From: CAYVBE01 sp964572825
GTDB taxonomy: Bacteria; Planctomycetota; Brocadiia; SM23-32
NCBI GenBank assembly: GCA_964572825.1
Contig: CAZNGS010000008.1
Coordinates: 31,834 to 95,833 of the forward strand
Length of the DNA stretch: 64,000 nucleotides
Reading direction: 5' to 3'
Of the stretch, positions 51,840-62,102 are shown piece after piece (within the stretch, counting starts at the first letter, position 1; every line of letters begins with the position of its first letter). A program made the position numbers and the translations under genes. A model generated the notes under the pieces. It worked only from the letters and a program-made list of their open reading frames with translations, was not told the origin of the DNA and ran no database searches.

Positions 51840-53078
51840 ATGCCCACGTATGAGTACGAGGCAATGAACGCCAAAGGCGAGTCCGTGGTCGACACGGTGC
51901 AGGCGGACAGCGCCGAGGAAGCAGTATCGGCCATCCGGGCCATGAATCTGTTCCCCACCCGCGTGAGCGAGCAGAAGGCCGAGCGAGGCGGGGGGGCGGC
52001 AGCGCGGCCCGGCCGCGTGCGCAAAAAGAGCTTTGTCATCGGTGGGGTCAGCGGCAAGAGGCTCACCACGTTCACCCGCCAGCTTGCCACGCTGACGGAC
52101 GCCGGCATCCCCGTGGTTCAGGCCCTGAACATCCTTTTTCGCCAGTTGCGCCCCTCGGCGATGAGAAACGTCGTGGGCGACGTGGCGGACTCGGTCGAGG
52201 GCGGCGCGTCGCTTTCGGAAGCTATGGCCGAGCACCCCAGGGCGTTCGACGATCTGTACTGCAACATGGTCAAGGCGGGCGAGACGGGCGGTATGCTGGA
52301 CATCGTGCTGGAGAGGCTGGCCGAGTTCCGGGAGAAGGCGGCCCGGCTCAGAGGGCGCGTCATCTCCGCCCTCTACTACCCCGTCATCGTCGTCCTGGTG
52401 GCCAGCGGCATCGTCACCGGCATTGTCTGGAAGATCATCCCCATTTTCATGGAGATGTTCGAGGACATGAACGTGCAGAAGCCGGCGCCCACCGAGTGGC
52501 TGCTGGCCTTCACCGACTGGTTCCTGGAATGGTGGTGGACGATACCCCTGATAGTGGGCAGCCTGTTCGTGCTCTACAAGCTGATCCGCGCCACCCGCAT
52601 TGGCAAACACGCGACCGACTGGGTCAAGTTCAAGATTCCCCTCCTGGGGCCCATCTTCAACAAGGCCGCCGTGGCACGCTTCAGCCGCACCTTCGGCACC
52701 CTCATCGCCAGCGGCGTGCCCATCCTGGAGGCCCTGAACATCTCCCGCGACACGGCCGGCAACAGCGTCCTGGCCAGCGCCATCCAGAACGTGCACGACA
52801 GCGTGCGGGAGGGCGACCCCATCGCCGCCCCGCTCAGCCAGAGCCACGTGTGCGACGAGATGGTCGTCAACATGATCGACGTGGGCGAGGAAACCGGAAA
52901 CCTGGACGACATGCTCATCAGGATTGCCGATAACTACGAGGACCAGGTGGACACGGCGGTGGACGGCCTGACCCGCATCATGGAGCCGCTCCTGGTTATC
53001 TTCCTGGGCGGCATCGTCGCCTTCATCGTTATCTCGCTGTTCCTGCCCTTGATTACCATCATGCAATCGCTCATGTAA
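51840..53078 (+). CDS. pilC: PilC/GspF inner-membrane platform protein
   Basis: A 412-residue polytopic protein with the duplicated GspF domain. The N-terminus PTYEYEAMNAKGE is the family signature. The first GspF domain (FTRQLATLTDAGIPVVQALNIL, VKAGETGGMLDIVLERLAEF) is followed by hydrophobic helices at about 170-190 and 215-240. The second (FSRTFGTLIASGVPILEALNIS, IDVGEETGNLDDMLIRIADNYEDQVD) ends with a C-terminal helix (LLVIFLGGIVAFIVISLFLPL). It connects the assembly ATPase to the growing pilus. The ATG at 51840 is preceded by GGAAGGAGG. It is followed by the pseudopilin genes. Confidence 0.95.
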   Translation: MPTYEYEAMNAKGESVVDTVQADSAEEAVSAIRAMNLFPTRVSEQKAERGGGAAARPGRVRKKSFVIGGVSGKRLTTFTRQLATLTDAGIPVVQALNILFRQLRPSAMRNVVGDVADSVEGGASLSEAMAEHPRAFDDLYCNMVKAGETGGMLDIVLERLAEFREKAARLRGRVISALYYPVIVVLVASGIVTGIVWKIIPIFMEMFEDMNVQKPAPTEWLLAFTDWFLEWWWTIPLIVGSLFVLYKLIRATRIGKHATDWVKFKIPLLGPIFNKAAVARFSRTFGTLIASGVPILEALNISRDTAGNSVLASAIQNVHDSVREGDPIAAPLSQSHVCDEMVVNMIDVGEETGNLDDMLIRIADNYEDQVDTAVDGLTRIMEPLLVIFLGGIVAFIVISLFLPLITIMQSLM

Positions 53079-53151
53079 GGCGGACCGGGACCGGGGCCCT
53101 GCCCCGCCGCCCGGCAACCGATTTAGAGGGTCTGAGGAAAGGAGAGAACCC

Positions 53152-54042
53152 ATGAACGCCCCCGAGCAACACCGCGCGTTCACGCTGGTCGAACTGCTGG
53201 TCGTCATCGCCATCATTACGGTGCTGGCGGGCCTCCTGATGCCCGCCCTTATCATCGCCAGGAGGAGGGGGCAGGAGGCCAACACCCGGAGCCGCATCCA
53301 GCAGTGCCAGATGGCCGCCGAGCAGTTCTTCACCGACCACGGCGACTACCCTCCCACGAGGTGGGACGAGGTGGACGAGTTTTTCGATTACGACGCCGAC
53401 CCCAACACTGCCGGCCGGCAAGACATTGACTTCGACTCGTGGACTGAGGACCCGCGCGACTACAACCAGGGCATCGAAGTCTTCACGGCCTGCCTGGCCA
53501 CCAACCTGGGCGGCGGCCCTTACCTGCAGCCCGACGGCAACTGGCTGGGCAACACCGACGATCCGGACCCGCGCCCGCGCAACGGTGAATGGGACGAAAC
53601 CGGAGACATCGCCGACGCCACGCAATGGTATTTCGGCAGCGAAGACCTGTTCGAGGTGGTGGACTACTGGGGCAACCCGCTGGTCTACTTCCACAATCGG
53701 GACTACCAGGTCCTTGACGGAGCCGTGGACTCCGACTTCGTCGCTCCGGGCGGCGACGAGGACATGCTGTACGTGGACAAGGAAGGCCAGGTACGCTCCT
53801 GCTACGCGCGCAGCAGGGTCGGCATGAAAACGGAGAATTACCCCAACCTGGACAGCTTCCAGCTCTATAGCTGGGGCGCGGACGGCTGGCCCGGCCGGGC
53901 GTACGACGACACGGGTGAGGACGACAACTTCCAGTACGCCGGCTGGACCGGTGCCAAGAGCACGGACAGTTCGGTCCCGCTGGAAGGCAGCGGGTACGAC
54001 TGGATACCCGGCGACGGGAACCTGACCAACTGGGAGGAGTGA
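53152..54042 (+). CDS. GspG-like major pseudopilin with extended C-terminal domain
   Basis: A 296-residue prepilin. The leader MNAPEQHRA is followed by the N-methylation helix FTLVELLVVIAIITVLAGLL with Glu5. The residue before the cleavage site is Ala rather than the usual Gly. The motif VVDYWGNPLVYF and acidic stretches DTGEDDNF match the calcium-binding end of GspG, but the protein is about twice the usual GspG length of 140-150 residues. It should be processed by prepilin peptidase, which is not in this window. It follows pilC by 73 bases, with a GGAAAGGAGAG ribosome site. Confidence 0.85.
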   Translation: MNAPEQHRAFTLVELLVVIAIITVLAGLLMPALIIARRRGQEANTRSRIQQCQMAAEQFFTDHGDYPPTRWDEVDEFFDYDADPNTAGRQDIDFDSWTEDPRDYNQGIEVFTACLATNLGGGPYLQPDGNWLGNTDDPDPRPRNGEWDETGDIADATQWYFGSEDLFEVVDYWGNPLVYFHNRDYQVLDGAVDSDFVAPGGDEDMLYVDKEGQVRSCYARSRVGMKTENYPNLDSFQLYSWGADGWPGRAYDDTGEDDNFQYAGWTGAKSTDSSVPLEGSGYDWIPGDGNLTNWEE

Positions 54043-54044
54043 CC

Positions 54045-55713
54045 ATGTGGGCACGCCGCAGGGCCGTCACCCCCAGACGGGTAGGTGAGGCGTGCCCGCC
54101 TCACCGGTCCGACATTGTGCACCGGTCTCCCGGGCCTCGCAGGGCCGTCACCCCCAGACGGGTAGGTGAGGCGTCCCCGCCTCACCGGTCCGACATTGTG
54201 CACCGGTCTCCCGGGCCTCGCAGGGCCGTCNNNNNNNNNNNNNNNNNNNNNNNNNNNNNNNNNNNNNNNNNNNNNNNNNNNNNNNNNNNNNNNNNNNNNN
54301 NNNNNNNNNNNNNNNNNNNNNNNNNNNNNNACGCTGATCGAGATGCTCGTCGTGCTGGGCATCTTCACCCTCCTGATGGGCCTGGGCGGAGCGACCTACG
54401 TGGGCATGGCCCGGCGCAAGAGCCAGGAGGGCGCCGTGCAGACGGTGATGAACGTGCTGCGCCAGGCCCGCATGTCCGCCGTGGACGGCGGGCGGGGCGC
54501 CGTCGTTCGCATCAACCCGAGCCAGAACACCATCTCCGGCCTCGCCACCAGCCTAGTCGCCGCCTGGCACTTCGAGACCGAAGACCCGGCCGACACAACC
54601 CCCGGCGCCCGAAACATGGACGGCGTGCTGGTGAACTTCCCCGCGGACAAGCCCTTTGTCACGGGTAAGCTGGGGCTCTGTCTGCAGTTCGATCCCTCTG
54701 ATGACCCGCGCTACGTGGACTGCAGGCGTGAATCGATCTTCGATCAGGACCGCGGCATCCGGATGGAGGCCTACGTGCGACCGGCTGCGCCGGCATCGGG
54801 CTCCATGGTGTGGCCCGTTATCTCGAAGTCGAACTGGGACGATGAAGGTTACGCCCTGTGGCTGGAAGTTATGGACGTTACGGCGCCGGGCAAATTCCGC
54901 GTGTGGGCCCGTTTCGGCCTGGGCGGGGGGAACAAGGTGGAGTTAGCCCCCGTGCCGAGCTACTACCTGGTCGGAGGCAAGTGGGCCCACGTGGCGGCGG
55001 AATACGACGGCTTCGAGGCGCGGCTGTTTGTCAACGGTATGTTGATGGACCTGGACAGCCACCGGGACAACGAAGCCAATCCTACTGAACCCGACGTTGA
55101 GCCGAATCCCGTCGAAGACCCCAACCCCGTCCCCCCTCCCGGCGGCACGGACATAGACTTTGACCCGGGCGATCCGCTGGCCGCGGCACGGACGGAGAAG
55201 CTCTATATCGGCGGCGACCCGGGCAAGGACGACTACTTCGAAGGCCGCATAGACGAACCCAGGCTTCTCTCGGTGGCCGGGGGGCGTCCCGTCAAACTGC
55301 CGGACCGGGTGTCGCTGTGGAGCACGGACGACGTGGTGTATCTGGACGCACAGGGCGCCCTGGACATCGCCCGGCACAACCGCGACGTCTATGTCGCCGT
55401 CGGCGATCCCTACCGGTCCGGCGAACTCGCCCAGGCGCTCGATAGCGGGGATGAGACATTGGTGCTGACCCGGTCCAGTCCCTTCTGGGGAACGGAAGGC
55501 TATATTCTGGTCGGCACGGAGGGCGACGGGTACGAACTGCTCCGCTACGGTTCCGTCACGGAGGCGGGAGACCGCCTGGAGGATCTCGAGTCCGACATAC
55601 AGGGCGGTAACCCGCAGCCCGGAGCGGACGAGTCGCACGATGCGGGGGACAAAGTCTACTTCGCCCGGGTGGTAAGGGTCACCCAGATGGGACTGGTCCG
55701 AAGGTTGGACTGA
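54045..55713 (+). CDS. GspH-like pseudopilin with LamG-type domain, interrupted by repeats and an assembly gap
   Basis: The 3' part, from 54331, is clear: TLIEMLVVLGIFTLLMG is a prepilin helix lacking its first residues, and a laminin-G-type domain follows (IRMEAYVRP, KWAHVAAEYDGFEARLFVNGMLM, then KLYIGGDPGKDDYFEGRIDEPRLL). The 5' end is in the gap. The ATG at 54045 has an ideal GGAGGAG and encodes MWARRRA, a plausible leader. From that point the sequence runs into an in-frame 27-residue repeat and then N, so the start and the join are inference. The order of pseudopilin genes makes it the GspH position. The extra LamG domain is not part of classical GspH. Confidence 0.65.
54057..54230 (+). 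repeat. 81-bp tandem repeat, 2.15 copies, running into the gap
   Basis: Unit starts are 54057, 54138 and 54219, giving a period of exactly 81 bases. The two full copies differ at one base (GCGTGCCC versus GCGTCCCC). Each contains the palindrome GGTGAGGCG, 4-base loop, CGCCTCACC. The period is a multiple of three and has no stop in the frame of the ATG at 54045, so it can encode repeated 27-residue units containing PRRVGEA and HRSDIVHRSPGP. True copy number is hidden by the gap. Confidence 0.85.
54231..54330. other. Assembly gap of 100 N
   Basis: A run of exactly 100 N, the usual placeholder for a gap of unknown length, directly after the tandem repeat. The 5' end of the GspH-like gene lies in or beyond it. 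Confidence 0.98.
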
Positions 55714-55781
55714 CAGCCGTGCGCCGGCAAGATGAGACAAAAACAGAGGTTGCCAAAACGATGACAGGGATCGGGAACAAA

Positions 55782-58700
55782 ATGGCTGATCGCCGCGGTG
55801 TGGCGTTGCTCATCGCCCTGGCGGTGCTGGCGACCATGCTCCTGATGGCCGTTCCGTTCGCCGCCTATATGCGGATGCAGCACAGGGCCGGCACACAGGC
55901 GCTGCAGCGGGCCCGCGCCCGCTACGGGGAAGAGGGTGCGGTCAACCACGCCAGGGCTGTGCTGAATCAAGGGCTGGTATCCGAAGAGCAGGACGAGAGC
56001 CGGCGCGTCTTCCCCTTCGACGATCCCTACGTGGACACCCGGTGGGAATTCACCGTCACCCTCCGCACCAAGCTCTGCACGCCCGTCCCGGGAACCATCC
56101 CCCACCCGTCCGACCTCCTCACTTGGCCCGTCGATCCGGACAACAAGATACCGGAGCCGGCCACCCCGGATAATCCGCACGACGAGCCCTGCGCGTTCGT
56201 CGTGGACAATGCCCTGGGTTTTCCGCATGACAAGAATATGGAGACGGTCGACGGCTATATCCGGGTCACGCAGGGCAACCGGGAGGAATGGATGGGCTAC
56301 ACCCACCTGGTGCACCTGGATCCGGAGGACCCGGACGTCACCTACTTCCCCGGTGCGCTGCTCGTGGTGCCGGAGGAGCTGCGGGCACTGTTCAGCACCG
56401 AGGCGCAGGAGTTCGATCCCAGCGATCCCGACCAGGGCGACGTGACGGTCTCCCTGTTCCCCGAGAACCAGCTTTGGGCGCTGCAGTTGCAGGACCAGCA
56501 GGGAAAGATCAACGTCAACTCCGCCCCTTACCAGGTGCTGGTGAACGTGCTGACTTACGCCGGCGTGGCGACTCCCGAGGAAACCGCCAGGGCCATCTAC
56601 CTGGACCGCTACTACGTTCCGCCCCATGCGTTCACCAATCTTAACATGATCAAGCGTCTGTCGGACATTTCGGCCGAGGACTACGACAATCTGCGCCCGC
56701 TGCTGACCACGAAATCGGGGCTCTTCGGCGCCCGCGCCTGGGAACCCATCGGCGAACTTGAAAGCGCGATGGTGCTTCCCGCCGTCTTCGACGGTCAGGC
56801 GACGAAAGATACGGTGGCGAATCTGGGGGCGGGCATGGCCGCTCGACTCAGCCCCGGCTCCGTGGTGCGGTTTACACACACCTCTGGCGACCGAGCCTAC
56901 CGAACCGTACTGGCCAAAAACACCGCGGACAGCGAGAACCCCATCCAGCTCGTGGAAGATATCAGTGACGCCGCAAACCAAATCTACCTGAGTTCGACGG
57001 AGGGCTGGAGCGGCCATTCGAGCGATACACCGGGTTATTTCCGGCTGGACGAGGAGTGGATTGAGTACGTGGGCATCGGGAAAGGGGAAGGGCCAGGCGG
57101 CAGCGACGTCGTCGAGGTGAAGCCACCGCCCGACGATGGACGAGGGGCTTTCGGCAGCACGCCGGCGAAGCATAAGGCATTCACGGCCATAGTGGACGCG
57201 GACGTGATCTCGTGGGCGAATAATCCTCTCACCGATATAGTGCCGCTCACCGAGCACGACATCCCCGCGCTCCCCCCCTACAGCGATCCGAGCACCGTGT
57301 TCGACGACCTGGACGCGCTGTCGCCGAAGCTCCATGTCCAGAGCCGCCACCCGGTCAACATCAATACCGTGCGGGAGACGGGTGTGCTGGTGGCCCTGAT
57401 GGCCAACCTGTCGGACCGGGACGGCACCACCATCACAGCAGACCAGGCGGAAGCTGCGGCAGAGGAATTTTTGAAATACATCTCCGGCGACGAGGGCGGG
57501 CCGCCCTACGCCTACGACGACGGGGACGAGCGGTGGTTCGAGGCGTTCAGCGACGGCGAGGCGGACGACCTGGAGGACCTGGTGGATTTCGTCGAGCATG
57601 AGCTGGGCGGCATCCTCAACAACAAAGACCAGCGCCGGCTTCTGCTGACCGCGCTCGATCCGTTCGGGGCCGGCTCCCGGCCCGCGGTCTCCAGCCTGCC
57701 GGCGTGTTTCTGCAGCGATTCACGGGTGGCGGTGGGGGCGCTGGCGCAGGTGGAGAGCACGGGCGGGGCGCTTATCGCGCAGGCCCCCGGGGGAACCGGC
57801 GCCACGGTGGAGAGGGTCTATGAAGCCGTCCAGCCCAATACGATCAGGCGGCGTTTCAGAAGCCAGCAGGACTTCCGCCTGGCCCTGGCCCGCAACGGTT
57901 CGACGAACCTCATGACGGGACAATTGTGCACATTGATGCCCCGCATTGAGACGGAACCAGAGTACAAAGAACATATAATGGACGAAGGGACCCCGGGCGA
58001 ACGCACTGTGGGCGTCGTGCTGCCCGCCCCCGAGAACTTCGCGCCCGGCCCCTACACCACGGCGCTGCTGGGCGTGCACCGGCTCTACGGACCGGACGGG
58101 GACAGAATTGACCTGGACTTCGCCCGGGGGACGGCGGAGGAGGGGGGCGAGACCGCCGCGACTGCCGACAACACCACGGCGTGGGGCATAACCGGCGTCA
58201 GGGTCGAGTATCCGACGGACTACGACGCGGAGGTCGGCCTGCGCAACGTGGAGGCGGATACCTTCCACGCCACCATGCAGCCTTTTGCCGTGGAGTTCTG
58301 GATCAGACCGCCCGACCCTGTAAGTGCAAATCAGTTAATCTTTGAGATCGGGAATGGGAGCCTTCCCGATAGGAATGCCGAAGAGCCGAATCAGTTCGCG
58401 GTCTACCTGAGTCCCGGCCGAAACCTTACGGTGCGCATCACAGACCAGATGTACGATGAGACAGGACGCTGCGTGCAGGCACAACTCTCAAGCGCTCTCG
58501 ATACAGGCTGGCAACACGTAGCCATCGCTGTTTGCGGCACGTTCAAGCACGAGATCGGGATATTTGTGGACGGAGTTCGCAGGGACGTGGATTGGTCGTA
58601 CGGAAGCGGCCTTGGCAGCGACGAAGACGAGAACAGCGTGGCGGAAGGCTACTTCTGCCCTGTCGCGATGACGGTACCCAATCGGCGGTACATGGTGGCG

Positions 58701-60590
58701 CCCAACAGCGGCGGCGGCCCCGGTCCTCCAATTTGGATGCCGGGAAGCACGGTGATAGAACTGACGGATTACACCGATCTGCCGGATTACGGGTTTATCG
58801 CCATCGGACACACCGTGGATGACAGTATCTACGAGTACGAGCAGTCCGGGGGGAGCCTCCAGCTCAACCCGCCCCTTCGGCCTGGCCCCGCGATAACTCC
58901 GGGCACGGGCGTCAGCGTGCTTATCCCCGTCGTTCAGAGCGTGGCCCACAACGGCCAGGGCGTCCTGCCGCAGGACAGGGACTGGGTGGCCTTCTGGGGC
59001 CACACCGACCTGGGAAACGGTTCTTACGAGTCTAAGGATCAACCTACTGATTCCGTCCAGGTCCAGAGGGTGTTCGCCACCGACGATCCATCGGCCAATG
59101 ACCTGAGCGATATCGTCGAAGGTTTCCGCAACCTGGCCTGGTCCGACTACGGGTACTGGCACTGGCTGGTGATCGAGCCGGACGATCCCAAGTGGCCGCT
59201 GACCGGCGCGGGTGCGCCCACGGAGTTCCCCGTTCAAGAGCGCTGGAAGGTCTTCGACTACGATGCGTTCGTTACGGAGCCGCAGGCGGACCGCGCCCTG
59301 GCGGGCACGCTGCCCACCGGCAAGTTCGGGGGGGTGTTTGTGGGCTCACACGCGTTTACGGGACAGTTGGACGAGCTGCGCATCTCCGCCCTGCCCACCG
59401 TGATCGTCCCGAACGACGGCTGGAGCGGCGGCGAGGATCCCGTGCAGGTCACCGAGTGGCACTGGCATCAGGAGGCGGGGCTGGGCGGCGTGAGCGTGGC
59501 GCGGCTGGAGGACGACGAGGGCGCGCCGCTCGGCGCGCGGCTCGACCTGGTGATGGACGGGTTTCCTCCGCCTCCGGGCGAGGGCGAGCTAAAGGCCTCG
59601 CCGCTCTACCCGACCGGCGGGTACATAATGGTCCTGGACGACGCCGACAACGACAACCTTTACAGTTATGAGAGCTACACCCCCGAGGGCACGAACAGAG
59701 GGCAGATCAGCGGGCTCCGCGTTCAAGACGACGATTTCACGCCGTCGGGGGGAGGGGGGCTGTCGGGCGCTGTGAGCGCCAGGCGGCGGATGCTGCCCCT
59801 CAATTTCCTGCCCACCACCCGACTGGCGGCCGATCTGGGCACGGGTCCGGAGGAAGACCTCTTCGTTTCAGACGATGGGCTGCCGCCCAGGGCGGCATAC
59901 GTGAGAATAGGTGACGAGATGATCGCGTACAGAAACGTCGAGCCGTTGACCAACGACCTTGACACAGACGGCCAGGACGACTACGCACTGCGACGCTACG
60001 CCAACGGCGACGGCGTGAGTGCCTACCCGCGCGGTGCTTTCGACGGCGCCGCCGACGTCGGGTCACACTCGGCCGGCGACATAGTCCGCTACTGGCCCGT
60101 GCGGGCGCGGGACCGCTATCGGCTCGGGGACCCCGCATGGAGCCAGCATGAACACTACGACGAAGCCCAGCTCGCGTACGACATGTGCATGCTCGAGGTG
60201 GTGCTGCCCTACAGCGGATGGGTGCACAGCCTGCGGTGGAAATTCGCCGACCAGCCCGAGCCCGGCTACAAGGTGGCGGTGCTGGTGCGCCTCAGTGAGG
60301 AGGTTCCGTGGAAGATCAACCCGCTTGATGTGCCGGGAGAAGGTGATCGCGTCTCCGAAGACCTGCTGTGGGGTAAGGTGAGCGACGAGGACACCTGCGA
60401 TTCCAACGGTTGGGAACAAGAGTGGACCCTCCTGCAGAAGACCTCGGATGGGGAATACCACCACCCCTATGCCGGACTCGGCGGCGTGCAGGTGCGTTTC
60501 TACTGGGACATGGGCCGAACGGACGGTCTCGATCCCCCGCAGCTCGATGAACTGTGGGTGGAGATGGTGCCGGAAACGCCGTCCCTCTGA
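55782..60590 (+). CDS. Giant GspK-like pseudopilin with LamG-type domain
   Basis: A 1602-residue protein, several times longer than classical GspK (about 320). The leader MADRRG precedes the helix VALLIALAVLATMLLMAVPF, which has no Glu5, as expected of GspK. GspK-like helical domains with minor-pseudopilin motifs KINVNSAPYQVL (near residue 242) and PVNINTVRETGVLV (near 523) suggest a duplicated helix-hairpin region. A laminin-G-type domain lies near residues 830-990 (FAVEFWIRP, GWQHVAIAV, GIFVDGVRRDV). The last 600 residues are beta-rich and of unknown function. GspK caps the pseudopilus tip, so the extension should be outside the inner membrane. Starts at 55761 and 55719 are also possible. 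Confidence 0.75.
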   Translation: MADRRGVALLIALAVLATMLLMAVPFAAYMRMQHRAGTQALQRARARYGEEGAVNHARAVLNQGLVSEEQDESRRVFPFDDPYVDTRWEFTVTLRTKLCTPVPGTIPHPSDLLTWPVDPDNKIPEPATPDNPHDEPCAFVVDNALGFPHDKNMETVDGYIRVTQGNREEWMGYTHLVHLDPEDPDVTYFPGALLVVPEELRALFSTEAQEFDPSDPDQGDVTVSLFPENQLWALQLQDQQGKINVNSAPYQVLVNVLTYAGVATPEETARAIYLDRYYVPPHAFTNLNMIKRLSDISAEDYDNLRPLLTTKSGLFGARAWEPIGELESAMVLPAVFDGQATKDTVANLGAGMAARLSPGSVVRFTHTSGDRAYRTVLAKNTADSENPIQLVEDISDAANQIYLSSTEGWSGHSSDTPGYFRLDEEWIEYVGIGKGEGPGGSDVVEVKPPPDDGRGAFGSTPAKHKAFTAIVDADVISWANNPLTDIVPLTEHDIPALPPYSDPSTVFDDLDALSPKLHVQSRHPVNINTVRETGVLVALMANLSDRDGTTITADQAEAAAEEFLKYISGDEGGPPYAYDDGDERWFEAFSDGEADDLEDLVDFVEHELGGILNNKDQRRLLLTALDPFGAGSRPAVSSLPACFCSDSRVAVGALAQVESTGGALIAQAPGGTGATVERVYEAVQPNTIRRRFRSQQDFRLALARNGSTNLMTGQLCTLMPRIETEPEYKEHIMDEGTPGERTVGVVLPAPENFAPGPYTTALLGVHRLYGPDGDRIDLDFARGTAEEGGETAATADNTTAWGITGVRVEYPTDYDAEVGLRNVEADTFHATMQPFAVEFWIRPPDPVSANQLIFEIGNGSLPDRNAEEPNQFAVYLSPGRNLTVRITDQMYDETGRCVQAQLSSALDTGWQHVAIAVCGTFKHEIGIFVDGVRRDVDWSYGSGLGSDEDENSVAEGYFCPVAMTVPNRRYMVAPNSGGGPGPPIWMPGSTVIELTDYTDLPDYGFIAIGHTVDDSIYEYEQSGGSLQLNPPLRPGPAITPGTGVSVLIPVVQSVAHNGQGVLPQDRDWVAFWGHTDLGNGSYESKDQPTDSVQVQRVFATDDPSANDLSDIVEGFRNLAWSDYGYWHWLVIEPDDPKWPLTGAGAPTEFPVQERWKVFDYDAFVTEPQADRALAGTLPTGKFGGVFVGSHAFTGQLDELRISALPTVIVPNDGWSGGEDPVQVTEWHWHQEAGLGGVSVARLEDDEGAPLGARLDLVMDGFPPPPGEGELKASPLYPTGGYIMVLDDADNDNLYSYESYTPEGTNRGQISGLRVQDDDFTPSGGGGLSGAVSARRRMLPLNFLPTTRLAADLGTGPEEDLFVSDDGLPPRAAYVRIGDEMIAYRNVEPLTNDLDTDGQDDYALRRYANGDGVSAYPRGAFDGAADVGSHSAGDIVRYWPVRARDRYRLGDPAWSQHEHYDEAQLAYDMCMLEVVLPYSGWVHSLRWKFADQPEPGYKVAVLVRLSEEVPWKINPLDVPGEGDRVSEDLLWGKVSDEDTCDSNGWEQEWTLLQKTSDGEYHHPYAGLGGVQVRFYWDMGRTDGLDPPQLDELWVEMVPETPSL

Positions 60591-60639
60591 GGGAGAGGAT
60601 TGCGCAGCACGATCGGCAGTTGATGGGAAAGGACCTGAA

Positions 60640-62085
60640 ATGAGCGAACCTCGACAGAAACGACTGCGGGTCGGCCGACAGGGCGTGACGCTCGTGGAGC
60701 TGCTCGTTGCCATGAGCATACTGCTCATCTTCGGGGGGCTGGCCGTCTCGACCCTGGTCTACGGCACGCAGATGTTCCGCTCCGGCCACCGGCGCAGCCA
60801 CGCCTACGAGGTCGCCGGCATGGTCTTCCACCAGCTCGAAGATGACCTCGCCGCCGTCGCCAGCCAGTTCTGGAATGCCGACGCCGAATCGGTGGACACG
60901 CGCATCAAGTTCTGGGTGGATCACGATCCGGACCTCTTTGACGGCGACTGGAAAACCGAAGGCGGTCGGCAGAGGCTGCGCTTTGTGCGCTCCATCCCCG
61001 ACCTGGCCGTCAACCCCCGCATCCGCCAGGCCGGCGACGGAACGCGTAACGACGATGATACCGAGATCGACGAGGAGTGGTACAACCTGAAGGACGATGA
61101 CGGGGACGGCCGCGTGGACGAGGACCTGCAATCGCTCGAAGGCCTCTGCGAGGTAGCCTACGTGCTGGGAATGGATGACGACGACAGCGACGGCTCGACC
61201 GACACACGGACCCTCTACCGAGCGGTGCTGGCCCCCATAGGGCACAGAGACCCCGATCCCACCGAGATGGACATCGACCTGGGCCATGTGGGTGCGGAAC
61301 TCTTCGGGGTGACGTTCTTCCACGGCGTGGACGAGGACGGCGACGACGATCCCGATGACGACGACGCCGACGCCCTGGGCACGGCAGAGCGCATCCAGAA
61401 AAAAGCCGTGGTGCTGGCGGAGAACGTCCTCCACTTCGAGGTGCGCCTCCGGACGCAATACACCACCACGTGGGACGTGCGGGAGGCCGACGGGACGTTG
61501 ATTCCTTTCGACCGATGGCCCGACCCCTACGTTCCGGAGCACTGCCGCCCCCTGCTGACCTGGGACAGCGACCGCCTGATTCAACCCTCCGACGTCACGA
61601 ATCCTGAGATATCGTCACCCCTGTTCGAGATGGATCCAGGTGAGCACAGCTTCCCGTTCCTGACTGACAATGACGACGGCGACGCATACAACGACCAGGA
61701 AGACGAAGACTACGTGCGGGACAACGTGTTCCCCCGTGCCGTCATGTTGGTGCTGGTGATCGATCCAACGGCCGAATACGCCCGCAAGATGAGACTGCTC
61801 CTCGGTTCGGGCATCAGCGATCCCGACAGCACCGACGATATTGAGGCGACCGGGCAGTTCCCGCCGTTCAACGAGCAGTGGCCCTATGTGTTGATCGAAG
61901 ACGAGTGGATAAGGCTGGAGCGGGACGATCCCTACGAGCGGACGGAGACCGGCTTCTTGCTGCACGTGGCAGAGCGCGGCGTCCGGGGTACAGCGAGAGA
62001 CACCCACGACAGCGGCGCAGAGCTGAAGTTCGGCCACACCTTTGCCCGGGTGTTCAAGAACCCGGCTGCCCGGGACTACCGGTGA
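60640..62085 (+). CDS. GspJ-like pseudopilin with calcium-binding-type acidic repeats
   Basis: A 481-residue prepilin. The basic leader MSEPRQKRLRVGRQG ends in Gly and is followed by VTLVELLVAMSILLIFGG with Glu5. Several Asp-rich loops (LKDDDGDGRVDED, MDDDDSDGSTD, DEDGDDDPDDDDAD, DNDDGDAYNDQEDED) resemble EF-hand or thrombospondin-3-type calcium loops and would be unusual in ordinary GspJ of about 200 residues. The ATG at 60640 has AAAGGA upstream. It sits between the GspK-like and GspI-like genes, so the minor pseudopilins H, K, J and I all appear to be present. Confidence 0.8.
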   Translation: MSEPRQKRLRVGRQGVTLVELLVAMSILLIFGGLAVSTLVYGTQMFRSGHRRSHAYEVAGMVFHQLEDDLAAVASQFWNADAESVDTRIKFWVDHDPDLFDGDWKTEGGRQRLRFVRSIPDLAVNPRIRQAGDGTRNDDDTEIDEEWYNLKDDDGDGRVDEDLQSLEGLCEVAYVLGMDDDDSDGSTDTRTLYRAVLAPIGHRDPDPTEMDIDLGHVGAELFGVTFFHGVDEDGDDDPDDDDADALGTAERIQKKAVVLAENVLHFEVRLRTQYTTTWDVREADGTLIPFDRWPDPYVPEHCRPLLTWDSDRLIQPSDVTNPEISSPLFEMDPGEHSFPFLTDNDDGDAYNDQEDEDYVRDNVFPRAVMLVLVIDPTAEYARKMRLLLGSGISDPDSTDDIEATGQFPPFNEQWPYVLIEDEWIRLERDDPYERTETGFLLHVAERGVRGTARDTHDSGAELKFGHTFARVFKNPAARDYR

Positions 62086-62102
62086 AAGAGCGAGGTGAGA
62101 CC

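Noticed and set aside
54057..54230. CRISPR array
   Set aside because: The 81-bp units are directly adjacent with no unique spacers between them, so this is a simple tandem repeat.
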